Assembly: GCA_900893395.1 (NCBI GenBank)
Contig: CAAHFI010191642.1
Span: 16,820 to 80,819, forward strand
From: Euglena gracilis
Lineage: Eukaryota; Euglenozoa; Euglenophyceae; Euglenales; Euglenaceae
Direction of reading: 5' to 3'
DNA length: 64,000 bases
A program made the translations under genes and the position numbers. A model generated the notes under the pieces. That model was not told the DNA's origin and did not search any database. It saw nothing but the letters and a program-made list of their open reading frames with translations. Positions 1-14,191 of this stretch are shown piece after piece (position 1 is the stretch's first letter; every line of letters begins with the position of its first letter).

Positions 1-3000
1 GGATCCCTTTTGTTAGTGATATTTTGAGATCACGTAGGATCTAGTGACCCCTGAAGGGCTCAAACAAGTCCTAAAGGGTGCGAGAATCGATTTTTAGGCA
101 ACTCTTACGCTCAAAAAGGCCGTCTTAGGTGCCCGGGACCATGGGTACCGGCTGGGCTGGCTGGGTGCCAAAAACAGTGTTTCCTGGCACATAAGGTTCA
201 GACATATTCCCGCCATTGGATCCCTTTTGTTAGTGATATTTTGAGATCACGTAGGATCTAGTGACCCCTGAAGGGCTCAAACAAGTCCTAAAGGGTGCGA
301 GAATCGATTTTTAGGCAACTCTTACGCTCAAAAAGGCCGTCTTAGGTGCCCGGGACCATGGGTACCGGCTGGGCTGGCTGGGTGCCAAAAACAGTGTTTC
401 CTGGCACATAAGGTTCAGACATATTCCCGCCATTGGATCCCTTTTGTTAGTGATATTTTGAGATCACGTAGGATCTAGTGACCCCTGAAGGGCTCAAACA
501 AGTCCTAAAGGGTGCGAGAATCGATTTTTAGGCAACTCTTACGCTCAAAAAGGCCGTCTTAGGTGCCCGGGACCATGGGTACCGGCTGGGCTGGCTGGGT
601 GCCAAAAACAGTGTTTCCTGGCACATAAGGTTCAGACATATTCCCGCCATTGGATCCCTTTTGTTAGTGATATTTTGAGATCACGTAGGATCTAGTGACC
701 CCTGAAGGGCTCAAACAAGTCCTAAAGGGTGCGAGAATCGATTTTTAGGCAACTCTTACGCTCAAAAAGGCCGTCTTAGGTGCCCGGGACCATGGGTACC
801 GGCTGGGCTGGCTGGGTGCCAAAAACAGTGTTTCCTGGCACATAAGGTTCAGACATATTCCCGCCATTGGATCCCTTTTGTTAGTGATATTTTGAGATCA
901 CGTAGGATCTAGTGACCCCTGAAGGGCTCAAACAAGTCCTAAAGGGTGCGAGAATCGATTTTTAGGCAACTCTTACGCTCAAAAAGGCCGTCTTAGGTGC
1001 CCGGGACCATGGGTACCGGCTGGGCTGGCTGGGTGCCAAAAACAGTGTTTCCTGGCACATAAGGTTCAGACATATTCCCGCCATTGGATCCCTTTTGTTA
1101 GTGATATTTTGAGATCACGTAGGATCTAGTGACCCCTGAAGGGCTCAAACAAGTCCTAAAGGGTGCGAGAATCGATTTTTAGGCAACTCTTACGCTCAAA
1201 AAGGCCGTCTTAGGTGCCCGGGACCATGGGTACCGGCTGGGCTGGCTGGGTGCCAAAAACAGTGTTTCCTGGCACATAAGGTTCAGACATATTCCCGCCA
1301 TTGGATCCCTTTTGTTAGTGATATTTTGAGATCACGTAGGATCTAGTGACCCCTGAAGGGCTCAAACAAGTCCTAAAGGGTGCGAGAATCGATTTTTAGG
1401 CAACTCTTACGCTCAAAAAGGCCGTCTTAGGTGCCCGGGACCATGGGTACCGGCTGGGCTGGCTGGGTGCCAAAAACAGTGTTTCCTGGCACATAAGGTT
1501 CAGACATATTCCCGCCATTGGATCCCTTTTGTTAGTGATATTTTGAGATCACGTAGGATCTAGTGACCCCTGAAGGGCTCAAACAAGTCCTAAAGGGTGC
1601 GAGAATCGATTTTTAGGCAACTCTTACGCTCAAAAAGGCCGTCTTAGGTGCCCGGGACCATGGGTACCGGCTGGGCTGGCTGGGTGCCAAAAACAGTGTT
1701 TCCTGGCACATAAGGTTCAGACATATTCCCGCCATTGGATCCCTTTTGTTAGTGATATTTTGAGATCACGTAGGATCTAGTGACCCCTGAAGGGCTCAAA
1801 CAAGTCCTAAAGGGTGCGAGAATCGATTTTTAGGCAACTCTTACGCTCAAAAAGGCCGTCTTAGGTGCCCGGGACCATGGGTACCGGCTGGGCTGGCTGG
1901 GTGCCAAAAACAGTGTTTCCTGGCACATAAGGTTCAGACATATTCCCGCCATTGGATCCCTTTTGTTAGTGATATTTTGAGATCACGTAGGATCTAGTGA
2001 CCCCTGAAGGGCTCAAACAAGTCCTAAAGGGTGCGAGAATCGATTTTTAGGCAACTCTTACGCTCAAAAAGGCCGTCTTAGGTGCCCGGGACCATGGGTA
2101 CCGGCTGGGCTGGCTGGGTGCCAAAAACAGTGTTTCCTGGCACATAAGGTTCAGACATATTCCCGCCATTGGATCCCTTTTGTTAGTGATATTTTGAGAT
2201 CACGTAGGATCTAGTGACCCCTGAAGGGCTCAAACAAGTCCTAAAGGGTGCGAGAATCGATTTTTAGGCAACTCTTACGCTCAAAAAGGCCGTCTTAGGT
2301 GCCCGGGACCATGGGTACCGGCTGGGCTGGCTGGGTGCCAAAAACAGTGTTTCCTGGCACATAAGGTTCAGACATATTCCCGCCATTGGATCCCTTTTGT
2401 TAGTGATATTTTGAGATCACGTAGGATCTAGTGACCCCTGAAGGGCTCAAACAAGTCCTAAAGGGTGCGAGAATCGATTTTTAGGCAACTCTTACGCTCA
2501 AAAAGGCCGTCTTAGGTGCCCGGGACCATGGGTACCGGCTGGGCTGGCTGGGTGCCAAAAACAGTGTTTCCTGGCACATAAGGTTCAGACATATTCCCGC
2601 CATTGGATCCCTTTTGTTAGTGATATTTTGAGATCACGTAGGATCTAGTGACCCCTGAAGGGCTCAAACAAGTCCTAAAGGGTGCGAGAATCGATTTTTA
2701 GGCAACTCTTACGCTCAAAAAGGCCGTCTTAGGTGCCCGGGACCATGGGTACCGGCTGGGCTGGCTGGGTGCCAAAAACAGTGTTTCCTGGCACATAAGG
2801 TTCAGACATATTCCCGCCATTGGATCCCTTTTGTTAGTGATATTTTGAGATCACGTAGGATCTAGTGACCCCTGAAGGGCTCAAACAAGTCCTAAAGGGT
2901 GCGAGAATCGATTTTTAGGCAACTCTTACGCTCAAAAAGGCCGTCTTAGGTGCCCGGGACCATGGGTACCGGCTGGGCTGGCTGGGTGCCAAAAACAGTG

Positions 3001-6000
3001 TTTCCTGGCACATAAGGTTCAGACATATTCCCGCCATTGGATCCCTTTTGTTAGTGATATTTTGAGATCACGTAGGATCTAGTGACCCCTGAAGGGCTCA
3101 AACAAGTCCTAAAGGGTGCGAGAATCGATTTTTAGGCAACTCTTACGCTCAAAAAGGCCGTCTTAGGTGCCCGGGACCATGGGTACCGGCTGGGCTGGCT
3201 GGGTGCCAAAAACAGTGTTTCCTGGCACATAAGGTTCAGACATATTCCCGCCATTGGATCCCTTTTGTTAGTGATATTTTGAGATCACGTAGGATCTAGT
3301 GACCCCTGAAGGGCTCAAACAAGTCCTAAAGGGTGCGAGAATCGATTTTTAGGCAACTCTTACGCTCAAAAAGGCCGTCTTAGGTGCCCGGGACCATGGG
3401 TACCGGCTGGGCTGGCTGGGTGCCAAAAACAGTGTTTCCTGGCACATAAGGTTCAGACATATTCCCGCCATTGGATCCCTTTTGTTAGTGATATTTTGAG
3501 ATCACGTAGGATCTAGTGACCCCTGAAGGGCTCAAACAAGTCCTAAAGGGTGCGAGAATCGATTTTTAGGCAACTCTTACGCTCAAAAAGGCCGTCTTAG
3601 GTGCCCGGGACCATGGGTACCGGCTGGGCTGGCTGGGTGCCAAAAACAGTGTTTCCTGGCACATAAGGTTCAGACATATTCCCGCCATTGGATCCCTTTT
3701 GTTAGTGATATTTTGAGATCACGTAGGATCTAGTGACCCCTGAAGGGCTCAAACAAGTCCTAAAGGGTGCGAGAATCGATTTTTAGGCAACTCTTACGCT
3801 CAAAAAGGCCGTCTTAGGTGCCCGGGACCATGGGTACCGGCTGGGCTGGCTGGGTGCCAAAAACAGTGTTTCCTGGCACATAAGGTTCAGACATATTCCC
3901 GCCATTGGATCCCTTTTGTTAGTGATATTTTGAGATCACGTAGGATCTAGTGACCCCTGAAGGGCTCAAACAAGTCCTAAAGGGTGCGAGAATCGATTTT
4001 TAGGCAACTCTTACGCTCAAAAAGGCCGTCTTAGGTGCCCGGGACCATGGGTACCGGCTGGGCTGGCTGGGTGCCAAAAACAGTGTTTCCTGGCACATAA
4101 GGTTCAGACATATTCCCGCCATTGGATCCCTTTTGTTAGTGATATTTTGAGATCACGTAGGATCTAGTGACCCCTGAAGGGCTCAAACAAGTCCTAAAGG
4201 GTGCGAGAATCGATTTTTAGGCAACTCTTACGCTCAAAAAGGCCGTCTTAGGTGCCCGGGACCATGGGTACCGGCTGGGCTGGCTGGGTGCCAAAAACAG
4301 TGTTTCCTGGCACATAAGGTTCAGACATATTCCCGCCATTGGATCCCTTTTGTTAGTGATATTTTGAGATCACGTAGGATCTAGTGACCCCTGAAGGGCT
4401 CAAACAAGTCCTAAAGGGTGCGAGAATCGATTTTTAGGCAACTCTTACGCTCAAAAAGGCCGTCTTAGGTGCCCGGGACCATGGGTACCGGCTGGGCTGG
4501 CTGGGTGCCAAAAACAGTGTTTCCTGGCACATAAGGTTCAGACATATTCCCGCCATTGGATCCCTTTTGTTAGTGATATTTTGAGATCACGTAGGATCTA
4601 GTGACCCCTGAAGGGCTCAAACAAGTCCTAAAGGGTGCGAGAATCGATTTTTAGGCAACTCTTACGCTCAAAAAGGCCGTCTTAGGTGCCCGGGACCATG
4701 GGTACCGGCTGGGCTGGCTGGGTGCCAAAAACAGTGTTTCCTGGCACATAAGGTTCAGACATATTCCCGCCATTGGATCCCTTTTGTTAGTGATATTTTG
4801 AGATCACGTAGGATCTAGTGACCCCTGAAGGGCTCAAACAAGTCCTAAAGGGTGCGAGAATCGATTTTTAGGCAACTCTTACGCTCAAAAAGGCCGTCTT
4901 AGGTGCCCGGGACCATGGGTACCGGCTGGGCTGGCTGGGTGCCAAAAACAGTGTTTCCTGGCACATAAGGTTCAGACATATTCCCGCCATTGGATCCCTT
5001 TTGTTAGTGATATTTTGAGATCACGTAGGATCTAGTGACCCCTGAAGGGCTCAAACAAGTCCTAAAGGGTGCGAGAATCGATTTTTAGGCAACTCTTACG
5101 CTCAAAAAGGCCGTCTTAGGTGCCCGGGACCATGGGTACCGGCTGGGCTGGCTGGGTGCCAAAAACAGTGTTTCCTGGCACATAAGGTTCAGACATATTC
5201 CCGCCATTGGATCCCTTTTGTTAGTGATATTTTGAGATCACGTAGGATCTAGTGACCCCTGAAGGGCTCAAACAAGTCCTAAAGGGTGCGAGAATCGATT
5301 TTTAGGCAACTCTTACGCTCAAAAAGGCCGTCTTAGGTGCCCGGGACCATGGGTACCGGCTGGGCTGGCTGGGTGCCAAAAACAGTGTTTCCTGGCACAT
5401 AAGGTTCAGACATATTCCCGCCATTGGATCCCTTTTGTTAGTGATATTTTGAGATCACGTAGGATCTAGTGACCCCTGAAGGGCTCAAACAAGTCCTAAA
5501 GGGTGCGAGAATCGATTTTTAGGCAACTCTTACGCTCAAAAAGGCCGTCTTAGGTGCCCGGGACCATGGGTACCGGCTGGGCTGGCTGGGTGCCAAAAAC
5601 AGTGTTTCCTGGCACATAAGGTTCAGACATATTCCCGCCATTGGATCCCTTTTGTTAGTGATATTTTGAGATCACGTAGGATCTAGTGACCCCTGAAGGG
5701 CTCAAACAAGTCCTAAAGGGTGCGAGAATCGATTTTTAGGCAACTCTTACGCTCAAAAAGGCCGTCTTAGGTGCCCGGGACCATGGGTACCGGCTGGGCT
5801 GGCTGGGTGCCAAAAACAGTGTTTCCTGGCACATAAGGTTCAGACATATTCCCGCCATTGGATCCCTTTTGTTAGTGATATTTTGAGATCACGTAGGATC
5901 TAGTGACCCCTGAAGGGCTCAAACAAGTCCTAAAGGGTGCGAGAATCGATTTTTAGGCAACTCTTACGCTCAAAAAGGCCGTCTTAGGTGCCCGGGACCA

Positions 6001-9000
6001 TGGGTACCGGCTGGGCTGGCTGGGTGCCAAAAACAGTGTTTCCTGGCACATAAGGTTCAGACATATTCCCGCCATTGGATCCCTTTTGTTAGTGATATTT
6101 TGAGATCACGTAGGATCTAGTGACCCCTGAAGGGCTCAAACAAGTCCTAAAGGGTGCGAGAATCGATTTTTAGGCAACTCTTACGCTCAAAAAGGCCGTC
6201 TTAGGTGCCCGGGACCATGGGTACCGGCTGGGCTGGCTGGGTGCCAAAAACAGTGTTTCCTGGCACATAAGGTTCAGACATATTCCCGCCATTGGATCCC
6301 TTTTGTTAGTGATATTTTGAGATCACGTAGGATCTAGTGACCCCTGAAGGGCTCAAACAAGTCCTAAAGGGTGCGAGAATCGATTTTTAGGCAACTCTTA
6401 CGCTCAAAAAGGCCGTCTTAGGTGCCCGGGACCATGGGTACCGGCTGGGCTGGCTGGGTGCCAAAAACAGTGTTTCCTGGCACATAAGGTTCAGACATAT
6501 TCCCGCCATTGGATCCCTTTTGTTAGTGATATTTTGAGATCACGTAGGATCTAGTGACCCCTGAAGGGCTCAAACAAGTCCTAAAGGGTGCGAGAATCGA
6601 TTTTTAGGCAACTCTTACGCTCAAAAAGGCCGTCTTAGGTGCCCGGGACCATGGGTACCGGCTGGGCTGGCTGGGTGCCAAAAACAGTGTTTCCTGGCAC
6701 ATAAGGTTCAGACATATTCCCGCCATTGGATCCCTTTTGTTAGTGATATTTTGAGATCACGTAGGATCTAGTGACCCCTGAAGGGCTCAAACAAGTCCTA
6801 AAGGGTGCGAGAATCGATTTTTAGGCAACTCTTACGCTCAAAAAGGCCGTCTTAGGTGCCCGGGACCATGGGTACCGGCTGGGCTGGCTGGGTGCCAAAA
6901 ACAGTGTTTCCTGGCACATAAGGTTCAGACATATTCCCGCCATTGGATCCCTTTTGTTAGTGATATTTTGAGATCACGTAGGATCTAGTGACCCCTGAAG
7001 GGCTCAAACAAGTCCTAAAGGGTGCGAGAATCGATTTTTAGGCAACTCTTACGCTCAAAAAGGCCGTCTTAGGTGCCCGGGACCATGGGTACCGGCTGGG
7101 CTGGCTGGGTGCCAAAAACAGTGTTTCCTGGCACATAAGGTTCAGACATATTCCCGCCATTGGATCCCTTTTGTTAGTGATATTTTGAGATCACGTAGGA
7201 TCTAGTGACCCCTGAAGGGCTCAAACAAGTCCTAAAGGGTGCGAGAATCGATTTTTAGGCAACTCTTACGCTCAAAAAGGCCGTCTTAGGTGCCCGGGAC
7301 CATGGGTACCGGCTGGGCTGGCTGGGTGCCAAAAACAGTGTTTCCTGGCACATAAGGTTCAGACATATTCCCGCCATTGGATCCCTTTTGTTAGTGATAT
7401 TTTGAGATCACGTAGGATCTAGTGACCCCTGAAGGGCTCAAACAAGTCCTAAAGGGTGCGAGAATCGATTTTTAGGCAACTCTTACGCTCAAAAAGGCCG
7501 TCTTAGGTGCCCGGGACCATGGGTACCGGCTGGGCTGGCTGGGTGCCAAAAACAGTGTTTCCTGGCACATAAGGTTCAGACATATTCCCGCCATTGGATC
7601 CCTTTTGTTAGTGATATTTTGAGATCACGTAGGATCTAGTGACCCCTGAAGGGCTCAAACAAGTCCTAAAGGGTGCGAGAATCGATTTTTAGGCAACTCT
7701 TACGCTCAAAAAGGCCGTCTTAGGTGCCCGGGACCATGGGTACCGGCTGGGCTGGCTGGGTGCCAAAAACAGTGTTTCCTGGCACATAAGGTTCAGACAT
7801 ATTCCCGCCATTGGATCCCTTTTGTTAGTGATATTTTGAGATCACGTAGGATCTAGTGACCCCTGAAGGGCTCAAACAAGTCCTAAAGGGTGCGAGAATC
7901 GATTTTTAGGCAACTCTTACGCTCAAAAAGGCCGTCTTAGGTGCCCGGGACCATGGGTACCGGCTGGGCTGGCTGGGTGCCAAAAACAGTGTTTCCTGGC
8001 ACATAAGGTTCAGACATATTCCCGCCATTGGATCCCTTTTGTTAGTGATATTTTGAGATCACGTAGGATCTAGTGACCCCTGAAGGGCTCAAACAAGTCC
8101 TAAAGGGTGCGAGAATCGATTTTTAGGCAACTCTTACGCTCAAAAAGGCCGTCTTAGGTGCCCGGGACCATGGGTACCGGCTGGGCTGGCTGGGTGCCAA
8201 AAACAGTGTTTCCTGGCACATAAGGTTCAGACATATTCCCGCCATTGGATCCCTTTTGTTAGTGATATTTTGAGATCACGTAGGATCTAGTGACCCCTGA
8301 AGGGCTCAAACAAGTCCTAAAGGGTGCGAGAATCGATTTTTAGGCAACTCTTACGCTCAAAAAGGCCGTCTTAGGTGCCCGGGACCATGGGTACCGGCTG
8401 GGCTGGCTGGGTGCCAAAAACAGTGTTTCCTGGCACATAAGGTTCAGACATATTCCCGCCATTGGATCCCTTTTGTTAGTGATATTTTGAGATCACGTAG
8501 GATCTAGTGACCCCTGAAGGGCTCAAACAAGTCCTAAAGGGTGCGAGAATCGATTTTTAGGCAACTCTTACGCTCAAAAAGGCCGTCTTAGGTGCCCGGG
8601 ACCATGGGTACCGGCTGGGCTGGCTGGGTGCCAAAAACAGTGTTTCCTGGCACATAAGGTTCAGACATATTCCCGCCATTGGATCCCTTTTGTTAGTGAT
8701 ATTTTGAGATCACGTAGGATCTAGTGACCCCTGAAGGGCTCAAACAAGTCCTAAAGGGTGCGAGAATCGATTTTTAGGCAACTCTTACGCTCAAAAAGGC
8801 CGTCTTAGGTGCCCGGGACCATGGGTACCGGCTGGGCTGGCTGGGTGCCAAAAACAGTGTTTCCTGGCACATAAGGTTCAGACATATTCCCGCCATTGGA
8901 TCCCTTTTGTTAGTGATATTTTGAGATCACGTAGGATCTAGTGACCCCTGAAGGGCTCAAACAAGTCCTAAAGGGTGCGAGAATCGATTTTTAGGCAACT

Positions 9001-12000
9001 CTTACGCTCAAAAAGGCCGTCTTAGGTGCCCGGGACCATGGGTACCGGCTGGGCTGGCTGGGTGCCAAAAACAGTGTTTCCTGGCACATAAGGTTCAGAC
9101 ATATTCCCGCCATTGGATCCCTTTTGTTAGTGATATTTTGAGATCACGTAGGATCTAGTGACCCCTGAAGGGCTCAAACAAGTCCTAAAGGGTGCGAGAA
9201 TCGATTTTTAGGCAACTCTTACGCTCAAAAAGGCCGTCTTAGGTGCCCGGGACCATGGGTACCGGCTGGGCTGGCTGGGTGCCAAAAACAGTGTTTCCTG
9301 GCACATAAGGTTCAGACATATTCCCGCCATTGGATCCCTTTTGTTAGTGATATTTTGAGATCACGTAGGATCTAGTGACCCCTGAAGGGCTCAAACAAGT
9401 CCTAAAGGGTGCGAGAATCGATTTTTAGGCAACTCTTACGCTCAAAAAGGCCGTCTTAGGTGCCCGGGACCATGGGTACCGGCTGGGCTGGCTGGGTGCC
9501 AAAAACAGTGTTTCCTGGCACATAAGGTTCAGACATATTCCCGCCATTGGATCCCTTTTGTTAGTGATATTTTGAGATCACGTAGGATCTAGTGACCCCT
9601 GAAGGGCTCAAACAAGTCCTAAAGGGTGCGAGAATCGATTTTTAGGCAACTCTTACGCTCAAAAAGGCCGTCTTAGGTGCCCGGGACCATGGGTACCGGC
9701 TGGGCTGGCTGGGTGCCAAAAACAGTGTTTCCTGGCACATAAGGTTCAGACATATTCCCGCCATTGGATCCCTTTTGTTAGTGATATTTTGAGATCACGT
9801 AGGATCTAGTGACCCCTGAAGGGCTCAAACAAGTCCTAAAGGGTGCGAGAATCGATTTTTAGGCAACTCTTACGCTCAAAAAGGCCGTCTTAGGTGCCCG
9901 GGACCATGGGTACCGGCTGGGCTGGCTGGGTGCCAAAAACAGTGTTTCCTGGCACATAAGGTTCAGACATATTCCCGCCATTGGATCCCTTTTGTTAGTG
10001 ATATTTTGAGATCACGTAGGATCTAGTGACCCCTGAAGGGCTCAAACAAGTCCTAAAGGGTGCGAGAATCGATTTTTAGGCAACTCTTACGCTCAAAAAG
10101 GCCGTCTTAGGTGCCCGGGACCATGGGTACCGGCTGGGCTGGCTGGGTGCCAAAAACAGTGTTTCCTGGCACATAAGGTTCAGACATATTCCCGCCATTG
10201 GATCCCTTTTGTTAGTGATATTTTGAGATCACGTAGGATCTAGTGACCCCTGAAGGGCTCAAACAAGTCCTAAAGGGTGCGAGAATCGATTTTTAGGCAA
10301 CTCTTACGCTCAAAAAGGCCGTCTTAGGTGCCCGGGACCATGGGTACCGGCTGGGCTGGCTGGGTGCCAAAAACAGTGTTTCCTGGCACATAAGGTTCAG
10401 ACATATTCCCGCCATTGGATCCCTTTTGTTAGTGATATTTTGAGATCACGTAGGATCTAGTGACCCCTGAAGGGCTCAAACAAGTCCTAAAGGGTGCGAG
10501 AATCGATTTTTAGGCAACTCTTACGCTCAAAAAGGCCGTCTTAGGTGCCCGGGACCATGGGTACCGGCTGGGCTGGCTGGGTGCCAAAAACAGTGTTTCC
10601 TGGCACATAAGGTTCAGACATATTCCCGCCATTGGATCCCTTTTGTTAGTGATATTTTGAGATCACGTAGGATCTAGTGACCCCTGAAGGGCTCAAACAA
10701 GTCCTAAAGGGTGCGAGAATCGATTTTTAGGCAACTCTTACGCTCAAAAAGGCCGTCTTAGGTGCCCGGGACCATGGGTACCGGCTGGGCTGGCTGGGTG
10801 CCAAAAACAGTGTTTCCTGGCACATAAGGTTCAGACATATTCCCGCCATTGGATCCCTTTTGTTAGTGATATTTTGAGATCACGTAGGATCTAGTGACCC
10901 CTGAAGGGCTCAAACAAGTCCTAAAGGGTGCGAGAATCGATTTTTAGGCAACTCTTACGCTCAAAAAGGCCGTCTTAGGTGCCCGGGACCATGGGTACCG
11001 GCTGGGCTGGCTGGGTGCCAAAAACAGTGTTTCCTGGCACATAAGGTTCAGACATATTCCCGCCATTGGATCCCTTTTGTTAGTGATATTTTGAGATCAC
11101 GTAGGATCTAGTGACCCCTGAAGGGCTCAAACAAGTCCTAAAGGGTGCGAGAATCGATTTTTAGGCAACTCTTACGCTCAAAAAGGCCGTCTTAGGTGCC
11201 CGGGACCATGGGTACCGGCTGGCTGGCTGGGTGCCAAAAACAGTGTTTCCTGGCACATAAGGTTCAGACATATTCCCGCCATTGGATCCCTTTTGTTAGT
11301 GATATTTTGAGATCACGTAGGATCTAGTGACCCCTGAAGGGCTCAAACAAGTCCTAAAGGGTGCGAGAATCGATTTTTAGGCAACTCTTACGCTCAAAAA
11401 GGCCGTCTTAGGTGCCCGGGACCATGGGTACCGGCTGGGCTGGCTGGGTGCCAAAAACAGTGTTTCCTGGCACATAAGGTTCAGACATATTCCCGCCATT
11501 GGATCCCTTTTGTTAGTGATATTTTGAGATCACGTAGGATCTAGTGACCCCTGAAGGGCTCAAACAAGTCCTAAAGGGTGCGAGAATCGATTTTTAGGCA
11601 ACTCTTACGCTCAAAAAGGCCGTCTTAGGTGCCCGGGACCATGGGTACCGGCTGGGCTGGCTGGGTGCCAAAAACAGTGTTTCCTGGCACATAAGGTTCA
11701 GACATATTCCCGCCATTGGATCCCTTTTGTTAGTGATATTTTGAGATCACGTAGGATCTAGTGACCCCTGAAGGGCTCAAACAAGTCCTAAAGGGTGCGA
11801 GAATCGATTTTTAGGCAACTCTTACGCTCAAAAAGGCCGTCTTAGGTGCCCGGGACCATGGGTACCGGCTGGGCTGGCTGGGTGCCAAAAACAGTGTTTC
11901 CTGGCACATAAGGTTCAGACATATTCCCGCCATTGGATCCCTTTTGTTAGTGATATTTTGAGATCACGTAGGATCTAGTGACCCCTGAAGGGCTCAAACA

Positions 12001-13831
12001 AGTCCTAAAGGGTGCGAGAATCGATTTTTAGGCAACTCTTACGCTCAAAAAGGCCGTCTTAGGTGCCCGGGACCATGGGTACCGGCTGGGCTGGCTGGGT
12101 GCCAAAAACAGTGTTTCCTGGCACATAAGGTTCAGACATATTCCCGCCATTGGATCCCTTTTGTTAGTGATATTTTGAGATCACGTAGGATCTAGTGACC
12201 CCTGAAGGGCTCAAACAAGTCCTAAAGGGTGCGAGAATCGATTTTTAGGCAACTCTTACGCTCAAAAAGGCCGTCTTAGGTGCCCGGGACCATGGGTACC
12301 GGCTGGGCTGGCTGGGTGCCAAAAACAGTGTTTCCTGGCACATAAGGTTCAGACATATTCCCGCCATTGGATCCCTTTTGTTAGTGATATTTTGAGATCA
12401 CGTAGGATCTAGTGACCCCTGAAGGGCTCAAACAAGTCCTAAAGGGTGCGAGAATCGATTTTTAGGCAACTCTTACGCTCAAAAAGGCCGTCTTAGGTGC
12501 CCGGGACCATGGGTACCGGCTGGGCTGGCTGGGTGCCAAAAACAGTGTTTCCTGGCACATAAGGTTCAGACATATTCCCGCCATTGGATCCCTTTTGTTA
12601 GTGATATTTTGAGATCACGTAGGATCTAGTGACCCCTGAAGGGCTCAAACAAGTCCTAAAGGGTGCGAGAATCGATTTTTAGGCAACTCTTACGCTCAAA
12701 AAGGCCGTCTTAGGTGCCCGGGACCATGGGTACCGGCTGGGCTGGCTGGGTGCCAAAAACAGTGTTTCCTGGCACATAAGGTTCAGACATATTCCCGCCA
12801 TTGGATCCCTTTTGTTAGTGATATTTTGAGATCACGTAGGATCTAGTGACCCCTGAAGGGCTCAAACAAGTCCTAAAGGGTGCGAGAATCGATTTTTAGG
12901 CAACTCTTACGCTCAAAAAGGCCGTCTTAGGTGCCCGGGACCATGGGTACCGGCTGGGCTGGCTGGGTGCCAAAAACAGTGTTTCCTGGCACATAAGGTT
13001 CAGACATATTCCCGCCATTGGATCCCTTTTGTTAGTGATATTTTGAGATCACGTAGGATCTAGTGACCCCTGAAGGGCTCAAACAAGTCCTAAAGGGTGC
13101 GAGAATCGATTTTTAGGCAACTCTTACGCTCAAAAAGGCCGTCTTAGGTGCCCGGGACCATGGGTACCGGCTGGGCTGGCTGGGTGCCAAAAACAGTGTT
13201 TCCTGGCACATAAGGTTCAGACATATTCCCGCCATTGGATCCCTTTTGTTAGTGATATTTTGAGATCACGTAGGATCTAGTGACCCCTGAAGGGCTCAAA
13301 CAAGTCCTAAAGGGTGCGAGAATCGATTTTTAGGCAACTCTTACGCTCAAAAAGGCCGTCTTAGGTGCCCGGACCATGGGTACCGGCTGGGCTGGCTGGG
13401 TGCCAAAAACAGTGTTTCCTGGCACATAAGGTTCAGACATATTCCCGCCATTGGATCCCTTTTGTTAGTGATATTTTGAGATCACGTAGGATCTAGTGAC
13501 CCCTGAAGGGCTCAAACAAGTCCTAAAGGGTGCGAGAATCGATTTTTAGGCAACTCTAAAAAGGCCGTCTTAGGTGCCCGGGACCATGGGTACCGGCTGG
13601 GCTGGCTGGGTGCCAAAAACAGTGTTTCCTGGCACATAAGGTTATATTCCCGCCATTGGATCCCTTTTGTTAGTGATATTTTGAGATCACGTAGGATCTA
13701 GTGACCCCTGAAGGGCTCAAACAAGTCCTAAAGGGTGCGAGAATCGATTTTTAGGCAACTCTTACGCTCAAAAAGGCCGTCTTAGGTGCCCGGACCATGG
13801 GTACCGGCTGGGCTGGCTGGGTCCCAAAAAC
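1..13831 (+). repeat. 217-bp satellite tandem array, left block
   Basis: Head-to-tail array of a 217-bp monomer, taken here to begin at GGATCCC. Starts fall at 1, 218, 435, 652 and so on. The first 51 copies keep an exact 217-bp step and look identical by eye; copy 52 (11068-11283) lacks one G in the GGCTGGGCTGG stretch, and the next nine are again exact. Only the last copies beside the unique DNA decay: one G lost near 13371, a 7-bp deletion near 13557, a 5-bp deletion near 13643, one G lost near 13792. The array stops at about monomer position 175. There are no spacers. Because 217 is not a multiple of 3, the frame shifts every copy and no long ORF forms. Function is not visible; centromeric, subtelomeric or other heterochromatic satellite are all possible. 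Confidence 0.98.
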
Positions 13832-14191
13832 GTGGTAGTACAGCCCAGAAACAGCTTGGTCAAGTCCCGCCAGATAGAAACCCGCAAATTTGATAAACAA
13901 TCCGGCATTGACGTTGGATGCTCCTCATTTTTGGTTTCCACCCCGGTCCTCTTTTGATTTATTCTCCCACGGACTTAAATAACACACATTGAAAAGCCTG
14001 ATTCTTCAAAAGAAAATTGCCCCGCTTTTTTTTTTCATGAAAACATTTGAAATTTCCACAGAAATATAAACCTGAATAAATTTTCGGTCAAGTCCTGCCC
14101 TTGTTTGAATCAGCAAGACAAGCACAAAAGTCAAACTGACGGCAAGGAGAGATGATATTCATCTGGTGTGACAGGAAGTCCTTTCCCCTGC
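13832..14191. other. Satellite-to-gene junction, no gene seen
   Basis: Unique-looking sequence between the last satellite monomer and the 3' end of the recombinase-like gene. It is moderately AT-rich with a T10 run near 14026. No gene or repeat is recognised. On the minus strand a good acceptor (TTGCCGTCAG) lies near 14140, so a further 3' exon of the neighbouring gene could sit here. Confidence 0.4.

Noticed and set aside
1-13831. Possible CRISPR array
   Set aside because: Units are directly adjacent 217-bp monomers with no unique spacers and no associated genes; it is a eukaryotic satellite.
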